Shown: in pieces, positions 9,144-18,172 of the stretch
Numbering within the stretch: the first letter of the stretch is position 1
Layout: every line of letters begins with the position of its first letter
Assembly: GCF_003367175.1 (NCBI RefSeq)
Contig: NZ_QRGA01000020.1
Location: 62,001-126,000 of the forward strand
Direction of reading: 5' to 3'
DNA: 64,000 nt
Origin: Trinickia dinghuensis
Lineage (GTDB): Bacteria; Pseudomonadota; Gammaproteobacteria; Burkholderiales; Burkholderiaceae
Program-made: the position numbers and the translations under genes
The notes under the pieces: generated by a model
Databases searched by the model: none
Seen by the model: only the letters and a program-made list of their open reading frames with translations
Told to the model about the DNA's origin: nothing

Positions 9144-9623
9144 ATGACTGTTCGCGTCCAAACGGAAGACTTCGACCTATCGACCGAAGTCGCCGCGCTG
9201 CGAGCCGAGAACCCGAAAATCGGCGCCGTCGTGGCATTCGTCGGCACCGTCCGCGATCTGAGCGACGGCGAGGAGGTCGCGGCGATGGAGCTCGAGCACT
9301 ATCCCGGCATGACCGAAAAGGCGCTCGAGGCGATCGTGGAAGAGGCCCGGCGCCGCTGGCCGGGGTCGGAACTGCTGATCGTGCATCGCGTCGGCAAGCT
9401 GTATCCACGCGATCAGATCGTGCTGGCGGCGGCGACATCGGCGCATCGGCACGACGCGTTCGACGCTTGTTCGTTCGTCATGGATTATCTGAAGACGCAA
9501 GCGCCGTTCTGGAAGAAGGAAACGACGCCGAGCGGGGCGCGTTGGGTCGATGCGCGCGTCTCGGACGACGCTGCGCTCGAACGCTGGGGCATTGCGGCCG
9601 GCAACGCGGTGCGGGATGAATAG
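9144..9623 (+). CDS. moaE: Molybdopterin synthase catalytic subunit MoaE
   Basis: 159 residues. Family features include GAVVAFVGTVRD near the N-terminus, MELEHYPGMTEKAL, and the active-site region FWKKETTPSGARWVDAR, which contains the conserved lysines. Together with MoaD it converts precursor Z into molybdopterin. It is the last gene of the moeA-moaD-moaE group; the next gene (truncated haemoglobin) converges on it after 100 bases. Confidence 0.95.
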   Translation: MTVRVQTEDFDLSTEVAALRAENPKIGAVVAFVGTVRDLSDGEEVAAMELEHYPGMTEKALEAIVEEARRRWPGSELLIVHRVGKLYPRDQIVLAAATSAHRHDAFDACSFVMDYLKTQAPFWKKETTPSGARWVDARVSDDAALERWGIAAGNAVRDE

Positions 9624-9723
9624 GTGCCGTGCGCTGTTCGAGCGGTGAGACCGTTCCTCGAGCGTCTCGGCGTCCGGCCGGCTTCGCGCAAGGAACCGCG
9701 CCTCGGCGCCGCGGCCGGCGGGA

Positions 9724-10311
9724 TCAGTCGCCGCCGCCGTCCTTTGTCTCGGATTCCGCCGAACGGCCGATGATTTTTGCCGGGAACGGCTCTCGGCCCT
9801 TGGAGATGCCGATATGCGGCGTATCGTCGCGCGCTCGCTTCGGTGCAACGCGATCGAGCAGGGCCTGCTGCTCGGGTGGAATCGTGTAGTCCCAGCCGAA
9901 TCGGCTCAATTGCAGGCTTTGCGCGATTCTCAGCGCCGGCTCCATGAAGCGGACGGCCGCGGCCGGCTCGTAGCGGTCGCAGACGGTATCGAGGAACAAA
10001 TGAAGCCAGCGGCTGAAATGACGGGGCTCGAGGCCTTCGAGCGGCTGATGGGCTTGTTGGACGTTGCCGCGGTAGCGCTTGTCGCCGAGCACGAGGCTGC
10101 CCCAGAACGTGCACATTTTCGGCAAATGATCGTCCCACCGCCCTGCTAGGACGGCATCGAATACGGGGCCGAGCAAAGGATCCGCGCGTACGCGATCGTA
10201 GAAAGCGTAAACCAGTTCGCGGATGTTGGCCTCAGTCGGTTCGTGATGACGCACGGGGGACACATCGGCGGGCGCATTGCCCGGATTGCCGGGATCGGTG
10301 GGAATTGACAT
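9724..10311 (-). CDS. Group III truncated haemoglobin
   Basis: 195 residues from the ATG at 10311. Residues 28-130 match group III truncated globins such as Campylobacter Ctb: B10 tyrosine in AFYDRVR (Tyr38), WDDHLPKMCTFW, the likely proximal histidine in QQAHQPLE (His88) and the G8 tryptophan in HFSRWLHLF (Trp102). Such globins bind O2/NO and are linked to nitrosative stress. A charged tail of about 50 residues extends past the globin fold. It is divergent from an NsrR-type repressor with an NsrR-like site between them, so NO-dependent derepression is likely. Confidence 0.88.
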   Translation of the reverse strand: MSIPTDPGNPGNAPADVSPVRHHEPTEANIRELVYAFYDRVRADPLLGPVFDAVLAGRWDDHLPKMCTFWGSLVLGDKRYRGNVQQAHQPLEGLEPRHFSRWLHLFLDTVCDRYEPAAAVRFMEPALRIAQSLQLSRFGWDYTIPPEQQALLDRVAPKRARDDTPHIGISKGREPFPAKIIGRSAESETKDGGGD

Positions 10312-10410
10312 CGAAATACCGTGTTGCCTGCACCGCTGCGGCGAATCCGCCGCCAATCGCATGCAAAGCAAGCTAAATTATCGAAATGCGCTAAAGCGCG
10401 GCCGTCATGA

Positions 10411-10433
10411 TACCTGCATCTCTAATGCATGTT
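10411..10433. promoter_or_regulatory. NsrR-like operator between globin and nsrR genes
   Basis: Two 11-base halves, TACCTGCATCT (10411-10421) and TAATGCATGTT (10423-10433), separated by one base, have the 11-1-11 layout of the NsrR consensus AAGATGCATTT-N-AAATGCATCTT. I count 7 of 11 and about 8-9 of 11 matches. The site sits in the 233-base divergent intergenic region, about 100 bases from both start codons. Confidence 0.65.
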
Positions 10434-10544
10434 ATGGTCAAGCTGCTGCTCTTACAACCCTTTGCATAGTGCGGTCTTGCCGCGGGACGACGCCTTTCGT
10501 TCCGCGCGTTTCGCCCCGTGCTCCTATCGAGCTGTTGCCCGCAG

Positions 10545-11036
10545 ATGAGACTCACCGATTACACCGACTACGCCTTGCGCGTGCTGCTGTTCCTGGCCGT
10601 CCGTGAGGAGGGGCTCACGACGATTCAAGACATTTCGGAAGCCTACGGCATTTCGAAGAACCACTTGATGAAGGTCGTGCAGCGGCTCGGCGAGTGCGGT
10701 TGGATCGAGACGGTTCGTGGGCGCAATGGCGGGCTGCGGCTCAACGAGCGCTCGCTCGGACTGACGATCGGCGAGGTGGTGCGAGGCACCGAGGGCGATT
10801 TCGCGCTCGTCGGCTGTTTCCCGCGCGAGGGCGCCGAGCCTCGGCACTGTGTGATCGAGCCGCAGTGCCGCCTCAAGCATGTTTTCGAAGCGGCCCGCGA
10901 CGCGTTCCTGGCGGAATTGGACCGGTACACGCTGGCCGAACTCGCGGGCCCGGGGGCGCCGCTGGCCGAGTTGCTCGGCCTGCCCGCCATCGCGGGCGCC
11001 GCTGCCCGGCCGGTGGTGCCGATCACGGCCGTGTAG
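10545..11036 (+). CDS. nsrR: Rrf2-family transcriptional regulator, NsrR type
   Basis: 163 residues. The N-terminal winged helix is typical of NsrR (MRLTDYTDYALRVLLFLAVR, ...YGISKNHLMKVV, ...RGRNGGLRL). Three cysteines in GCFPREGAEPRHCVIEPQC (Cys91, Cys102, Cys108) are placed to bind an Fe-S cluster that senses nitric oxide. The likely target is the divergent haemoglobin gene through the dyad at 10411-10433. An IscR role is unlikely because no isc genes are adjacent. The start at 10545 is fixed by the conserved N-terminus. Confidence 0.88.
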   Translation: MRLTDYTDYALRVLLFLAVREEGLTTIQDISEAYGISKNHLMKVVQRLGECGWIETVRGRNGGLRLNERSLGLTIGEVVRGTEGDFALVGCFPREGAEPRHCVIEPQCRLKHVFEAARDAFLAELDRYTLAELAGPGAPLAELLGLPAIAGAAARPVVPITAV

Positions 11037-11099
11037 GCGGGCGCGGCCGGGCAAGACGGCGCATGGCACGCGCCGGTGGTGGATTGGGCAAAAAAACAG

Positions 11100-11127
11100 C
11101 TTGAAACGAGCCGAGAGCACCTCATTT
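11100..11127 (+). promoter_or_regulatory. Sigma-32 heat-shock promoter of clpB
   Basis: CTTGAAA (11100-11106), 13 bases, then CCTCATTT (11120-11127), against the sigma-32 consensus CTTGAAA-N(11-16)-CCCCATNT: the -35 is perfect and the -10 differs by one base. A Shine-Dalgarno GGAGG lies at 11146-11150, seven bases before the clpB ATG. Confidence 0.85.
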
Positions 11128-11157
11128 TGGTGATAGTCAAAAATTGGAGGTCTCTTC

Positions 11158-13755
11158 ATGAGAATCGACAAGCTCACCACCAAATTCCAAGAAGCGCTCG
11201 CCGATGCCCAGAGTCTCGCGGTCGGCCGCGGTCAGCAATACATCGAACCGGTACACGTCCTGTCCGCGCTGGTCGCGCAGCAGGACGGCTCGGCGCGTTC
11301 GCTGCTGTCGCGCGCGGGCGTGCACGTTCAAGCACTGCAAACCGCGCTGAACGAGGCGATTTCGCGTTTGCCGCAGGTGCAGGGCACGGACGGCAACGTG
11401 CAGATCAGCCGCGAGCTGAACGGCTTGCTCAATCAAGCCGACAAGGAAGCGCAGCAGTTGAACGACACGTTCATCGCGAGCGAAATGTTTCTGCTCGCTT
11501 GTGCCGACGACAAGGGCGAAGTAGGGCGGCTCGCACGCCAGTACGGGCTTGCGCGCAAGTCGCTCGAATCCGCGATCGCCGCCGTGCGCGGCGGTGGGCA
11601 GGTTCATAGCGCCGACGCCGAAAGCCAGCGCGAGGCGCTGAAGAAGTACACGATCGATCTGACCGAGCGTGCGCGGGCGGGCAAGCTCGACCCCGTCATC
11701 GGGCGCGACGACGAGATTCGCCGCTCGATCCAGATTCTGCAGCGCCGAACCAAGAACAACCCGGTTTTGATCGGCGAGCCCGGGGTGGGCAAGACCGCGA
11801 TCGTGGAAGGGCTCGCGCAGCGCATCGTCAACGGCGAGGTGCCCGAGTCGCTCAAGAGCAAGCGCGTCCTGTCGCTCGACATGGCAGGCCTGCTCGCCGG
11901 CGCGAAGTACCGTGGCGAATTCGAGGAACGGCTCAAAGCCGTGTTGCACGACATCGCGAAGGACGAAGGCCAGACGATCGTTTTCATCGACGAAATCCAT
12001 ACGATGGTCGGCGCGGGCAAAGCCGAGGGCGCGATGGATGCCGGCAACATGCTCAAGCCGGCCCTCGCGCGCGGCGAGCTGCACTGCATCGGCGCGACGA
12101 CGCTCGACGAATATCGCAAGTACATCGAAAAGGACGCGGCGCTGGAGCGGCGTTTCCAGAAAGTGCTCGTCGACGAACCGTCGGTCGAGGCGTCGATCGC
12201 GATCCTGCGCGGGCTGCAGGAAAAGTACGAGCTGCACCATGGTGTCGAGATCACCGACCCGGCCATCGTTGCGGCGGCCGAGCTCTCGCATCGCTACATC
12301 ACCGATCGTTTCCTGCCGGATAAGGCGATCGATCTGATCGACGAGGCCGCCTCGAAGATCAAGATGGAGATCGACTCGAAGCCCGAGGAGATGGATCGGC
12401 TCGATCGCCGGTTGATCCAGCTCAAGATCGAGCGCGAAGCGGTGAAAAAGGAGAAGGACGAGGCGTCGCAAAAGCGGCTGCAGCTGATCGAAGAGGAAAT
12501 CGAGCGGCTGAACCGCGAGTATTCCGATCTCGAAGAGATTTGGACGGCCGAAAAGGCCGCCGTGCAAGGTAGCGCGCAGTTGAAGGAAGAGATCGAGAAG
12601 ACGCGCGCGGAAATCGTGCGCCTGCAGCGCGAGGGTAAGCTCGAGAAGGTGGCCGAGCTCCAGTACGGCAAGCTGCCCGAACTCGAGGCGCGTCTAAAGC
12701 AGGTGACGCAGGCGGAGGCCACGGAGCAGCACAACCCGACGCATCGGCGCTTGTTGCGTACGCAAGTGGGCGCCGAGGAAATCGCCGAAGTCGTGTCGCG
12801 TGCGACGGGGATCCCGGTCTCGCGAATGATGCAAGGCGAGCGCGAAAAGCTCCTGCAGATCGAGTCCAAGCTGCACGAACGCGTGGTTGGGCAGGAAGAA
12901 GCGATTGCCGCCGTGGCCGATTCGATTCGCCGCTCGCGCGCGGGCTTGTCCGATCCGAACCGGCCCTACGGCTCGTTCCTGTTCCTCGGACCGACGGGTG
13001 TCGGCAAGACGGAGCTGTGCAAGGCGCTGGCCTCGTTCCTCTTCGATTCCGAGGAGCACTTGATCCGGATCGACATGAGCGAGTTCATGGAAAAGCACAG
13101 CGTCGCGCGGCTGATCGGCGCGCCGCCGGGCTACATCGGCTACGAGGAAGGCGGGTATTTGACGGAAGCGGTGCGCCGCAAGCCGTACAGCGTGATCCTG
13201 CTCGACGAGGTCGAGAAGGCGCACCCCGACGTTTTCAACGTGCTGCTGCAGGTGCTCGACGACGGGCGGATGACCGACGGCCAAGGCCGCACGGTCGACT
13301 TCAAGAACACGGTCATCGTCATGACGTCGAATCTCGGTTCGCAGATGATCCAGTCGATGACCGACGCGCCGCAGGAAGCGGTGCGCGACGCGGTTTGGAC
13401 CGAGGTCAAGGAGCATTTCCGGCCCGAATTCTTGAACCGGATCGACGAAGTCGTCGTGTTCCACTCGCTCGATCGCGCCAACATCGAGTCGATCGCGAAG
13501 ATCCAGCTGCAACGGTTGCACGAACGGCTCGCGAAGCTCGACATGCAGCTCGTGGTGTCGGACGCCGCGCTCGAGCAAATCGCGCAGGCCGGCTACGATC
13601 CGCTGTTCGGCGCGCGGCCGCTCAAGCGGGCGATTCAGCAGGAGATCGAGAATCCGGTCGCCAAGCTGATTCTCGCGGGGCGCTTCGGGCCGAAGGACGT
13701 CATCCCCGTCGAAGTGGAAGGCGGCAAGCTCGTGTTCGAGCGTGTGGTGCATTGA
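11158..13755 (+). CDS. clpB: ATP-dependent disaggregase ClpB
   Basis: 865 residues, full length. In order: N-terminal Clp repeat domain (1-145), first AAA+ module with Walker A GEPGVGKT (206-213) and [13 protein letters not shown], a coiled-coil M domain (about 405-525, rich in E/K/R) that separates ClpB from ClpA, and a second AAA+ module with GPTGVGKT (611-618). It rescues aggregated proteins together with DnaK. It is monocistronic, with a sigma-32 promoter upstream and an intrinsic terminator 91 bases after the stop. Confidence 0.98.
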   Translation: MRIDKLTTKFQEALADAQSLAVGRGQQYIEPVHVLSALVAQQDGSARSLLSRAGVHVQALQTALNEAISRLPQVQGTDGNVQISRELNGLLNQADKEAQQLNDTFIASEMFLLACADDKGEVGRLARQYGLARKSLESAIAAVRGGGQVHSADAESQREALKKYTIDLTERARAGKLDPVIGRDDEIRRSIQILQRRTKNNPVLIGEPGVGKTAIVEGLAQRIVNGEVPESLKSKRVLSLDMAGLLAGAKYRGEFEERLKAVLHDIAKDEGQTIVFIDEIHTMVGAGKAEGAMDAGNMLKPALARGELHCIGATTLDEYRKYIEKDAALERRFQKVLVDEPSVEASIAILRGLQEKYELHHGVEITDPAIVAAAELSHRYITDRFLPDKAIDLIDEAASKIKMEIDSKPEEMDRLDRRLIQLKIEREAVKKEKDEASQKRLQLIEEEIERLNREYSDLEEIWTAEKAAVQGSAQLKEEIEKTRAEIVRLQREGKLEKVAELQYGKLPELEARLKQVTQAEATEQHNPTHRRLLRTQVGAEEIAEVVSRATGIPVSRMMQGEREKLLQIESKLHERVVGQEEAIAAVADSIRRSRAGLSDPNRPYGSFLFLGPTGVGKTELCKALASFLFDSEEHLIRIDMSEFMEKHSVARLIGAPPGYIGYEEGGYLTEAVRRKPYSVILLDEVEKAHPDVFNVLLQVLDDGRMTDGQGRTVDFKNTVIVMTSNLGSQMIQSMTDAPQEAVRDAVWTEVKEHFRPEFLNRIDEVVVFHSLDRANIESIAKIQLQRLHERLAKLDMQLVVSDAALEQIAQAGYDPLFGARPLKRAIQQEIENPVAKLILAGRFGPKDVIPVEVEGGKLVFERVVH

Positions 13756-13846
13756 CAGCACCGCAAGCCGGGCGGATGGTTGGCTGCGTACCGGCGGATG
13801 CTCGGTCGCGCTCAGCCGCTGCCCGGCGCCGTGTTAATTTGAGAAC

Positions 13847-13876
13847 GGCCGAGCGTTGACGCGCTCGGCCTTTTTC
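13847..13876 (+). terminator. Intrinsic terminator of clpB
   Basis: Perfect 9-base arms GGCCGAGCG (13847-13855) and CGCTCGGCC (13862-13870) with a 6-base loop, followed by TTTTTC. Confidence 0.9.
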
Positions 13877-13888
13877 TTGCGAAGGCGC

Positions 13889-13919
13889 TTGACTTCGAGT
13901 GCGCTCGAAGTCTTAACGT
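13889..13919 (+). promoter_or_regulatory. MerR-type dyad promoter upstream of the MerR gene
   Basis: TTGACT (-35, 13889-13894) overlaps an inverted repeat ACTTCGAG (13892-13899) / CTCGAAGT (13904-13911) with a 4-base centre. A weak -10-like TTAACG/TAACGT follows at 13913-13919. An operator lying between -35 and an over-spaced -10 is the hallmark of MerR-family control, so the regulator at 13930 probably controls its own unit. Confidence 0.7.
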
Positions 13920-13929
13920 TGAGGTCGTC

Positions 13930-14397
13930 ATGTCGGAAGCACTCACGATCGGCCACATGGCCGAAGCACTTGGCGTTTCGACGCACACGCTGCGGTACTA
14001 CGAACAGGCCGGATTGATTCGGGCCGTGTCGCGCTCCGGCGCGGGACACCGCCTCTACGCGCCGGCCGATATCGAATGGCTGCGGTTCGTGATGCGGCTG
14101 AAGGCGACGGGGATGCCGATCGCGCGCATGCAGGCGTTTGCCGCGCTCAGGGCCGAGGGCCGCTCGACTGCCGCCGAGCGGCGCGCGTTGCTCCTCGAGC
14201 ATCGCGAAGCCGTGAAGAGCGAGTTGCGGCAGTGGCAGGCGAACCTGGACGCGATCGAGCAGAAGATCGGCGCCTACGACGAGATGCTGCGCGACATGAC
14301 GGATGACAAGCACAACCCTCAACCGTCAAAGGATCGAGCATGGCAATCGACACGAACGCAAACAACGACCGCTACACGCGCGGATGGGCAAAGCTGA
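13930..14397 (+). CDS. MerR-family transcriptional regulator
   Basis: 155 residues. The N-terminal winged helix-turn-helix is clear: LTIGHMAEALGVSTHTLRYYEQAGLI. A coiled-coil dimerisation helix follows (about residues 80-125). There are no conserved cysteines, so metal sensing of the MerR/ZntR type is unlikely; it resembles YhdM-like regulators of small redox enzymes. The start lies directly behind a dyad promoter it probably binds. Its last 58 bases overlap the next gene, which is read in another frame; the tail after residue 125 is low in conserved character. Confidence 0.85.
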   Translation: MSEALTIGHMAEALGVSTHTLRYYEQAGLIRAVSRSGAGHRLYAPADIEWLRFVMRLKATGMPIARMQAFAALRAEGRSTAAERRALLLEHREAVKSELRQWQANLDAIEQKIGAYDEMLRDMTDDKHNPQPSKDRAWQSTRTQTTTATRADGQS

Positions 14398-14756
14398 AGG
14401 AGGTCGACGGCGAGATCGGAGAACGTGTTGTCGCATCGCTCGCGCCGATCGCGCCGGATTTCGGCCAGCTGTTGATCGAATTCGGCTTCGGCGACATTTA
14501 CAGCAGGCCGGGGCTCGACCTGAAGTCGCGCGAGATCGCGACGATCGCCGCGCTAGCCGCGCTCGGCAACGCGCAGCCTCAACTGAAGGTGCATATCGAA
14601 GGGGCGCTGAACGTCGGTTGCACGCGCGAGGAAATCGTCGAGGTGTTCATGCAGATGGCACTGTACGCTGGGTTCCCCGCCGCGCTGAACGCGCTGTTCG
14701 CCGCTCGCGAAGTGTTCGAGGCGCGCGATGCGGCCGGCGCGGCCGTGGCTGCGTGA
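14340..14756 (+). CDS. Carboxymuconolactone decarboxylase family protein
   Basis: 138 residues. The AhpD-like/CMD family core is visible: LDLKSREIATIAALAALGN (about 62-80) and HIEGALNVGCTREEIVEVFMQMALYAGFPAALNAL (about 85-120). The GCTREE segment has one cysteine rather than the CxxC of AhpD peroxiredoxin partners, so it belongs to the gamma-carboxymuconolactone decarboxylase-like group of uncertain substrate. The start codon lies inside the 3' end of the MerR gene, so expression is probably coupled to that regulator. Confidence 0.85.
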   Translation: MAIDTNANNDRYTRGWAKLKEVDGEIGERVVASLAPIAPDFGQLLIEFGFGDIYSRPGLDLKSREIATIAALAALGNAQPQLKVHIEGALNVGCTREEIVEVFMQMALYAGFPAALNALFAAREVFEARDAAGAAVAA

Positions 14757-14802
14757 GCGTACTCGCTCGATACGCCGCGCGCCGAGAGGCCGCGCTACGG
14801 CG

Positions 14803-16173
14803 TTAAGACGCCAGCGGCTCCGGCTGCTCGAAGGCGCGGCGTTTGCTGATTGCACGCCAATGCAGGAACAGCCCGCTGCCGGCCACGGCCAAGCTCGCGG
14901 CGCTCGCCGCCCAGAACCCGCGAGCGCCCGTCAGCCAAACCGGCACCGCACCACCGACATCGAATCCGAGCAGATAGCCGCCGCCGAGCCCGACGCCCCA
15001 CAGGGCAACGGCATAGATCACGGTGGGCACGACGGCGACCTTATAGGCACGCAGCACGAAGGCCGTCACCGTCTGGAATGTATCGAAGATGTGATAGATG
15101 AGCATGATCGGCAGCAGCGGCATCGCGGCGGCGACGACGGCGGCGTTCGTCGTGTAGCCGGCGAGAATCTCCGGCCGAAGGATGAAGGCCGTCGCGGCGT
15201 AGCCGAGTCCGATCGTGCACGCCATCACGATGCCGTGCCGCGCGAGCGTGCGCGCGGCCTCATGATGATGAGCGCCGAGTGCCTGCGCGACGAGCGTCGA
15301 TGTGGCGACACCGATCGACATGGGCGTCATGTACAGCACGGCACCGAAGTTCCCGGTGATCTGATGCCCGGCCAGCGTGGTCGTGCCGAAGCGCGCGATG
15401 AACAGCGCCATGAACGTGTACGACGTCACTTCGATCAGAAACGAGAGGCCCATCGGCACCCCGAGCTTGAGTAGCGCGACCTGCCGTCGCCGCTCGGGCC
15501 AGCAAAAGTGCTTGAATATCTCGAACGGCGCGAAGAATTCGAGCCGAGCGAGCAGCGTCAACCCGATCACGGCGAGCACACAGTTGATGATGGTGCTGGC
15601 GAGTGCACAGCCGGGGCCGCCTAGCGCGGGCACGCCGAATCCGCCGAAGATGAACCACAAGTTCAGCGGGATCTTGATCAGCAGCGCACCGATCTGCAGG
15701 ATCATGACCAGCCGTGGCTTGCCGACGCCGTTCGTCAGTGCCGTGTAGACGCGAAAAGCGAGGCTCGCGGGCAAGCCGAAGGCGGCGATGCGCAAATACG
15801 CTTCCGTGCGCTCGTGCAGGGCGGGCGGCACGTGCGAAATGGCGAGCAGCGGCTCGGGGAAAAACATCACGACGAAGCCGAGCGCGGCCAGACCCGCCGA
15901 CAGCCATAGCCCTTGGCGAACCTCTTCGCCGATTTCCGTATAACGCCGCGCGCCGAACAATTGCCCGCTGATGGGCTGCAAAGCGAGCACGACGCCGGTC
16001 AGGCCAACGAACACGGATACGTAGACGGACGAACCGAGACCGAGCGCTGCCAGATCGACCGCCGAGTAGCGGCCGACCATGACCGTGTCCATCACGCCGA
16101 ACGCGATGATGGCGAGTTGTCCTATCAGCACCGGCCATGCGAGGCCGGCGATTTTGCGCATGTCGGCGAACAT
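14803..16173 (-). CDS. MATE-family multidrug efflux transporter (NorM-like)
   Basis: 456 residues with about twelve hydrophobic segments. The N-terminal half starts ...KIAGLAWPVLIGQLAIIAFGVMDTVMVGRYSAVDLAALGLG, the classic MatE opening. These proteins export cationic compounds in exchange for Na+ or H+. The gene starts 9 bases after the stop of the GT-C glycosyltransferase, so the two are probably co-transcribed although a functional link is not obvious. Confidence 0.93.
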   Translation of the reverse strand: MFADMRKIAGLAWPVLIGQLAIIAFGVMDTVMVGRYSAVDLAALGLGSSVYVSVFVGLTGVVLALQPISGQLFGARRYTEIGEEVRQGLWLSAGLAALGFVVMFFPEPLLAISHVPPALHERTEAYLRIAAFGLPASLAFRVYTALTNGVGKPRLVMILQIGALLIKIPLNLWFIFGGFGVPALGGPGCALASTIINCVLAVIGLTLLARLEFFAPFEIFKHFCWPERRRQVALLKLGVPMGLSFLIEVTSYTFMALFIARFGTTTLAGHQITGNFGAVLYMTPMSIGVATSTLVAQALGAHHHEAARTLARHGIVMACTIGLGYAATAFILRPEILAGYTTNAAVVAAAMPLLPIMLIYHIFDTFQTVTAFVLRAYKVAVVPTVIYAVALWGVGLGGGYLLGFDVGGAVPVWLTGARGFWAASAASLAVAGSGLFLHWRAISKRRAFEQPEPLAS

Positions 16174-16182
16174 GAGCGTGTA

Positions 16183-17943
16183 TCAGGACGGGTGTTTGCG
16201 GATGAGATGCCGGTGCCGTTCCACGTTCGGCACCGGCCGATCCACACGCACGTAGAGCCGGAACCGCTCATCGCGGTCGGCCGCACGCCGGCCTTCCCAG
16301 ACGAGCTTCCATGCGTAGTTGAGCATGGGGCTCGGGGCGCTGAAATCGGCGGTGTCTTGCCGCAGCAGTACGTCGCAGTCCTGGTTGAACGAGAACTGCA
16401 TGTCGGCGAAATAGGCGAACGAGGCAAGCTGCGCATCGCCTAGCCTAACGGGGGAAATGCAGGTGTAGTCGTCGGGCAGGTGCTCCGCGATTTGCAGCGC
16501 GACGTCGCGATAGGTGCGGCTGTAGTTGACCATGGGCAGCCACAGCGTCATAAGGAGCACCCACATCATCGTCGTGCCCGCACTCGAGAGCACGACGCTG
16601 CGCCAGAGGACCTTCGGATGGCGCGCGATGCGCCAGCGGGCGAGCGCGAGCCAGCAGAGCGTCGCCGCCACGGCACAGGCGAACGCCGGGACGGAAAACT
16701 GCGGCACGAAGCCCGGCACGAGGCGCGCGAGATTGTGTGCGAGCGGATGCGGAAAGCCGATCTGCGCCGCGAGCCAGACGAGCCAGACGAAGATGGCGAG
16801 GATCGAAAAGCTCAGCACCGCAAACCAATCGATCGCGTTGATCGCGCCGCGCTTGAGCATCGGCAGCGCGAACGCGGCGAGGGTTGCGAGCGGCGGCAGC
16901 AACAGGATATAGAGCCGATTGGTCTGGTGGCTTTGCAGCACCGCGAGAAAGAGCAGGGGCACTGTGACGGACACGGGAATCGCGATGTGCGGCTTGCGCC
17001 GCAGCCCACCCCAACTGACCCAGGCCCACAGCGCGAGCGGCCACGCCGGCCAGGTGAACAGCGGAAGGTTTTTGAACGCGTAGAGCCAGACATGGCCCGA
17101 CGGCGCCGTAAAGCGGTCGATGCTCCCGTTGATCCATTCCTCGATGAACCAGCGTGCGTCGTCGGGATAGGCATGCAGGACGACGAGCGGCCAGGCAAGC
17201 GCGATCGCCACGGCGAGCGGCAGCCCGACGAGCGGCTGCCAGATCGAACGCAGCTCGGGAACGACGACGATCATCGCGAGCGTGCTGGCGAGGAGCGCGA
17301 CTACGAGGAGCGGGTTGCCCGACAAAGCGAGCAAGCCAAGCGCGAGGGCCCACCAAAGCGCGCCCTGCAGCGGCTTGTCGGCGCCGCGCACGAGCCCGTA
17401 CAGGAGCATGGCGACGCCCATGAATTGCGATAGTTGCGGCGTCGTTTCGTGGCCGCGCTCCGCAAGCCCGAAACAAGCGACGAGGATCAGCAGTGCGCCG
17501 TCGGCCAGCGTGCGGCCGAAGTCGCGCGGCTCGGGTTCGCCGCCGAACGCGTATTTGAACGGCTGTACTTCCGCGCGCCGGCCGAGCAGATAGGCGGCAT
17601 ACCAAACGAACGCGCACGTCGCGCAAAACAGCAAGCCAGTGGCGAGCCGCGAGGCGTCGCCCGCGTCGACCCACGGCGCGAGCGCGCGGATCGAGATGGC
17701 GCCGAGCCAGTAGCCGAGCGGCCCATCGTTGGTGATGAACTTGCCGACGAGATTCGGCAGCAGCCAGTCGTGCGCGTTGCCGCCGGCCATGGTCCACATG
17801 ACACCGAAGCCCGCGGCATCCTCGTTCTTCCACGGGTCGCGGCCGAACAGGCCGAACGCCGCGTAAACGATGCAAAGCGTAAGCAGCAGCCAGCGCGGGA
17901 GGGCGCGCGTGGCGGATGCGGTTAGGCGAACGACGGGTCTCAT
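16183..17943 (-). CDS. GT-C membrane glycosyltransferase, ArnT-like (PMT family)
   Basis: 586 residues with ten or more hydrophobic segments and a C-terminal periplasmic domain of about 100 residues. The first loop carries RDPWKNEDAAGFGVMW and then FITNDGPLGYWLGAI, which correspond to the DEGRYAEMA and EKPPLQTW segments of ArnT. It is therefore a dolichyl/undecaprenyl-phosphate-sugar transferase of the PMT/ArnT clan, but sugar and acceptor cannot be read from sequence. It lies between rpmE2 and the MATE gene, away from the arn operon. Confidence 0.82.
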   Translation of the reverse strand: MRPVVRLTASATRALPRWLLLTLCIVYAAFGLFGRDPWKNEDAAGFGVMWTMAGGNAHDWLLPNLVGKFITNDGPLGYWLGAISIRALAPWVDAGDASRLATGLLFCATCAFVWYAAYLLGRRAEVQPFKYAFGGEPEPRDFGRTLADGALLILVACFGLAERGHETTPQLSQFMGVAMLLYGLVRGADKPLQGALWWALALGLLALSGNPLLVVALLASTLAMIVVVPELRSIWQPLVGLPLAVAIALAWPLVVLHAYPDDARWFIEEWINGSIDRFTAPSGHVWLYAFKNLPLFTWPAWPLALWAWVSWGGLRRKPHIAIPVSVTVPLLFLAVLQSHQTNRLYILLLPPLATLAAFALPMLKRGAINAIDWFAVLSFSILAIFVWLVWLAAQIGFPHPLAHNLARLVPGFVPQFSVPAFACAVAATLCWLALARWRIARHPKVLWRSVVLSSAGTTMMWVLLMTLWLPMVNYSRTYRDVALQIAEHLPDDYTCISPVRLGDAQLASFAYFADMQFSFNQDCDVLLRQDTADFSAPSPMLNYAWKLVWEGRRAADRDERFRLYVRVDRPVPNVERHRHLIRKHPS

Positions 17944-18067
17944 TCAGGCTGCGGGTCTCGGACGGCGGTTGTCATGCTGATGGGCGTGGGCGCTTGGGCG
18001 CGCGCGATGCGGCATTGTAGTCGCGCCGAAGCTGGCCCGCCATGCGATGCGGTGGCCCGCGCCAATG

Positions 18068-18091
18068 AAAATGGGCAGCAACAGGCTGCCC
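18068..18091 (-). terminator. Second of two tandem hairpin terminators after rpmE2
   Basis: Arms GGGCAGC (18073-18079) and GCTGCCC (18085-18091) with a 5-base loop; read on the minus strand the hairpin is followed by ATTTTC. The arms are identical to those of the hairpin just upstream. Confidence 0.6.
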
Positions 18092-18098
18092 ATCTCGT

Positions 18099-18125
18099 AA
18101 AAAAGGGCAGCGTATTGCTGCCCTT
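18099..18125 (-). terminator. Intrinsic terminator of rpmE2
   Basis: Arms GGGCAGC (18105-18111) and GCTGCCC (18117-18123), extendable by two A-T pairs, 5-base loop; on the minus strand it is followed by TTTTTT. It lies 48 bases past the rpmE2 stop. Confidence 0.85.
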
Positions 18126-18172
18126 CGATTCGGTCCGGCGTGAAGGCCGGGCGCATCGGTTGCCGTGCGTGA

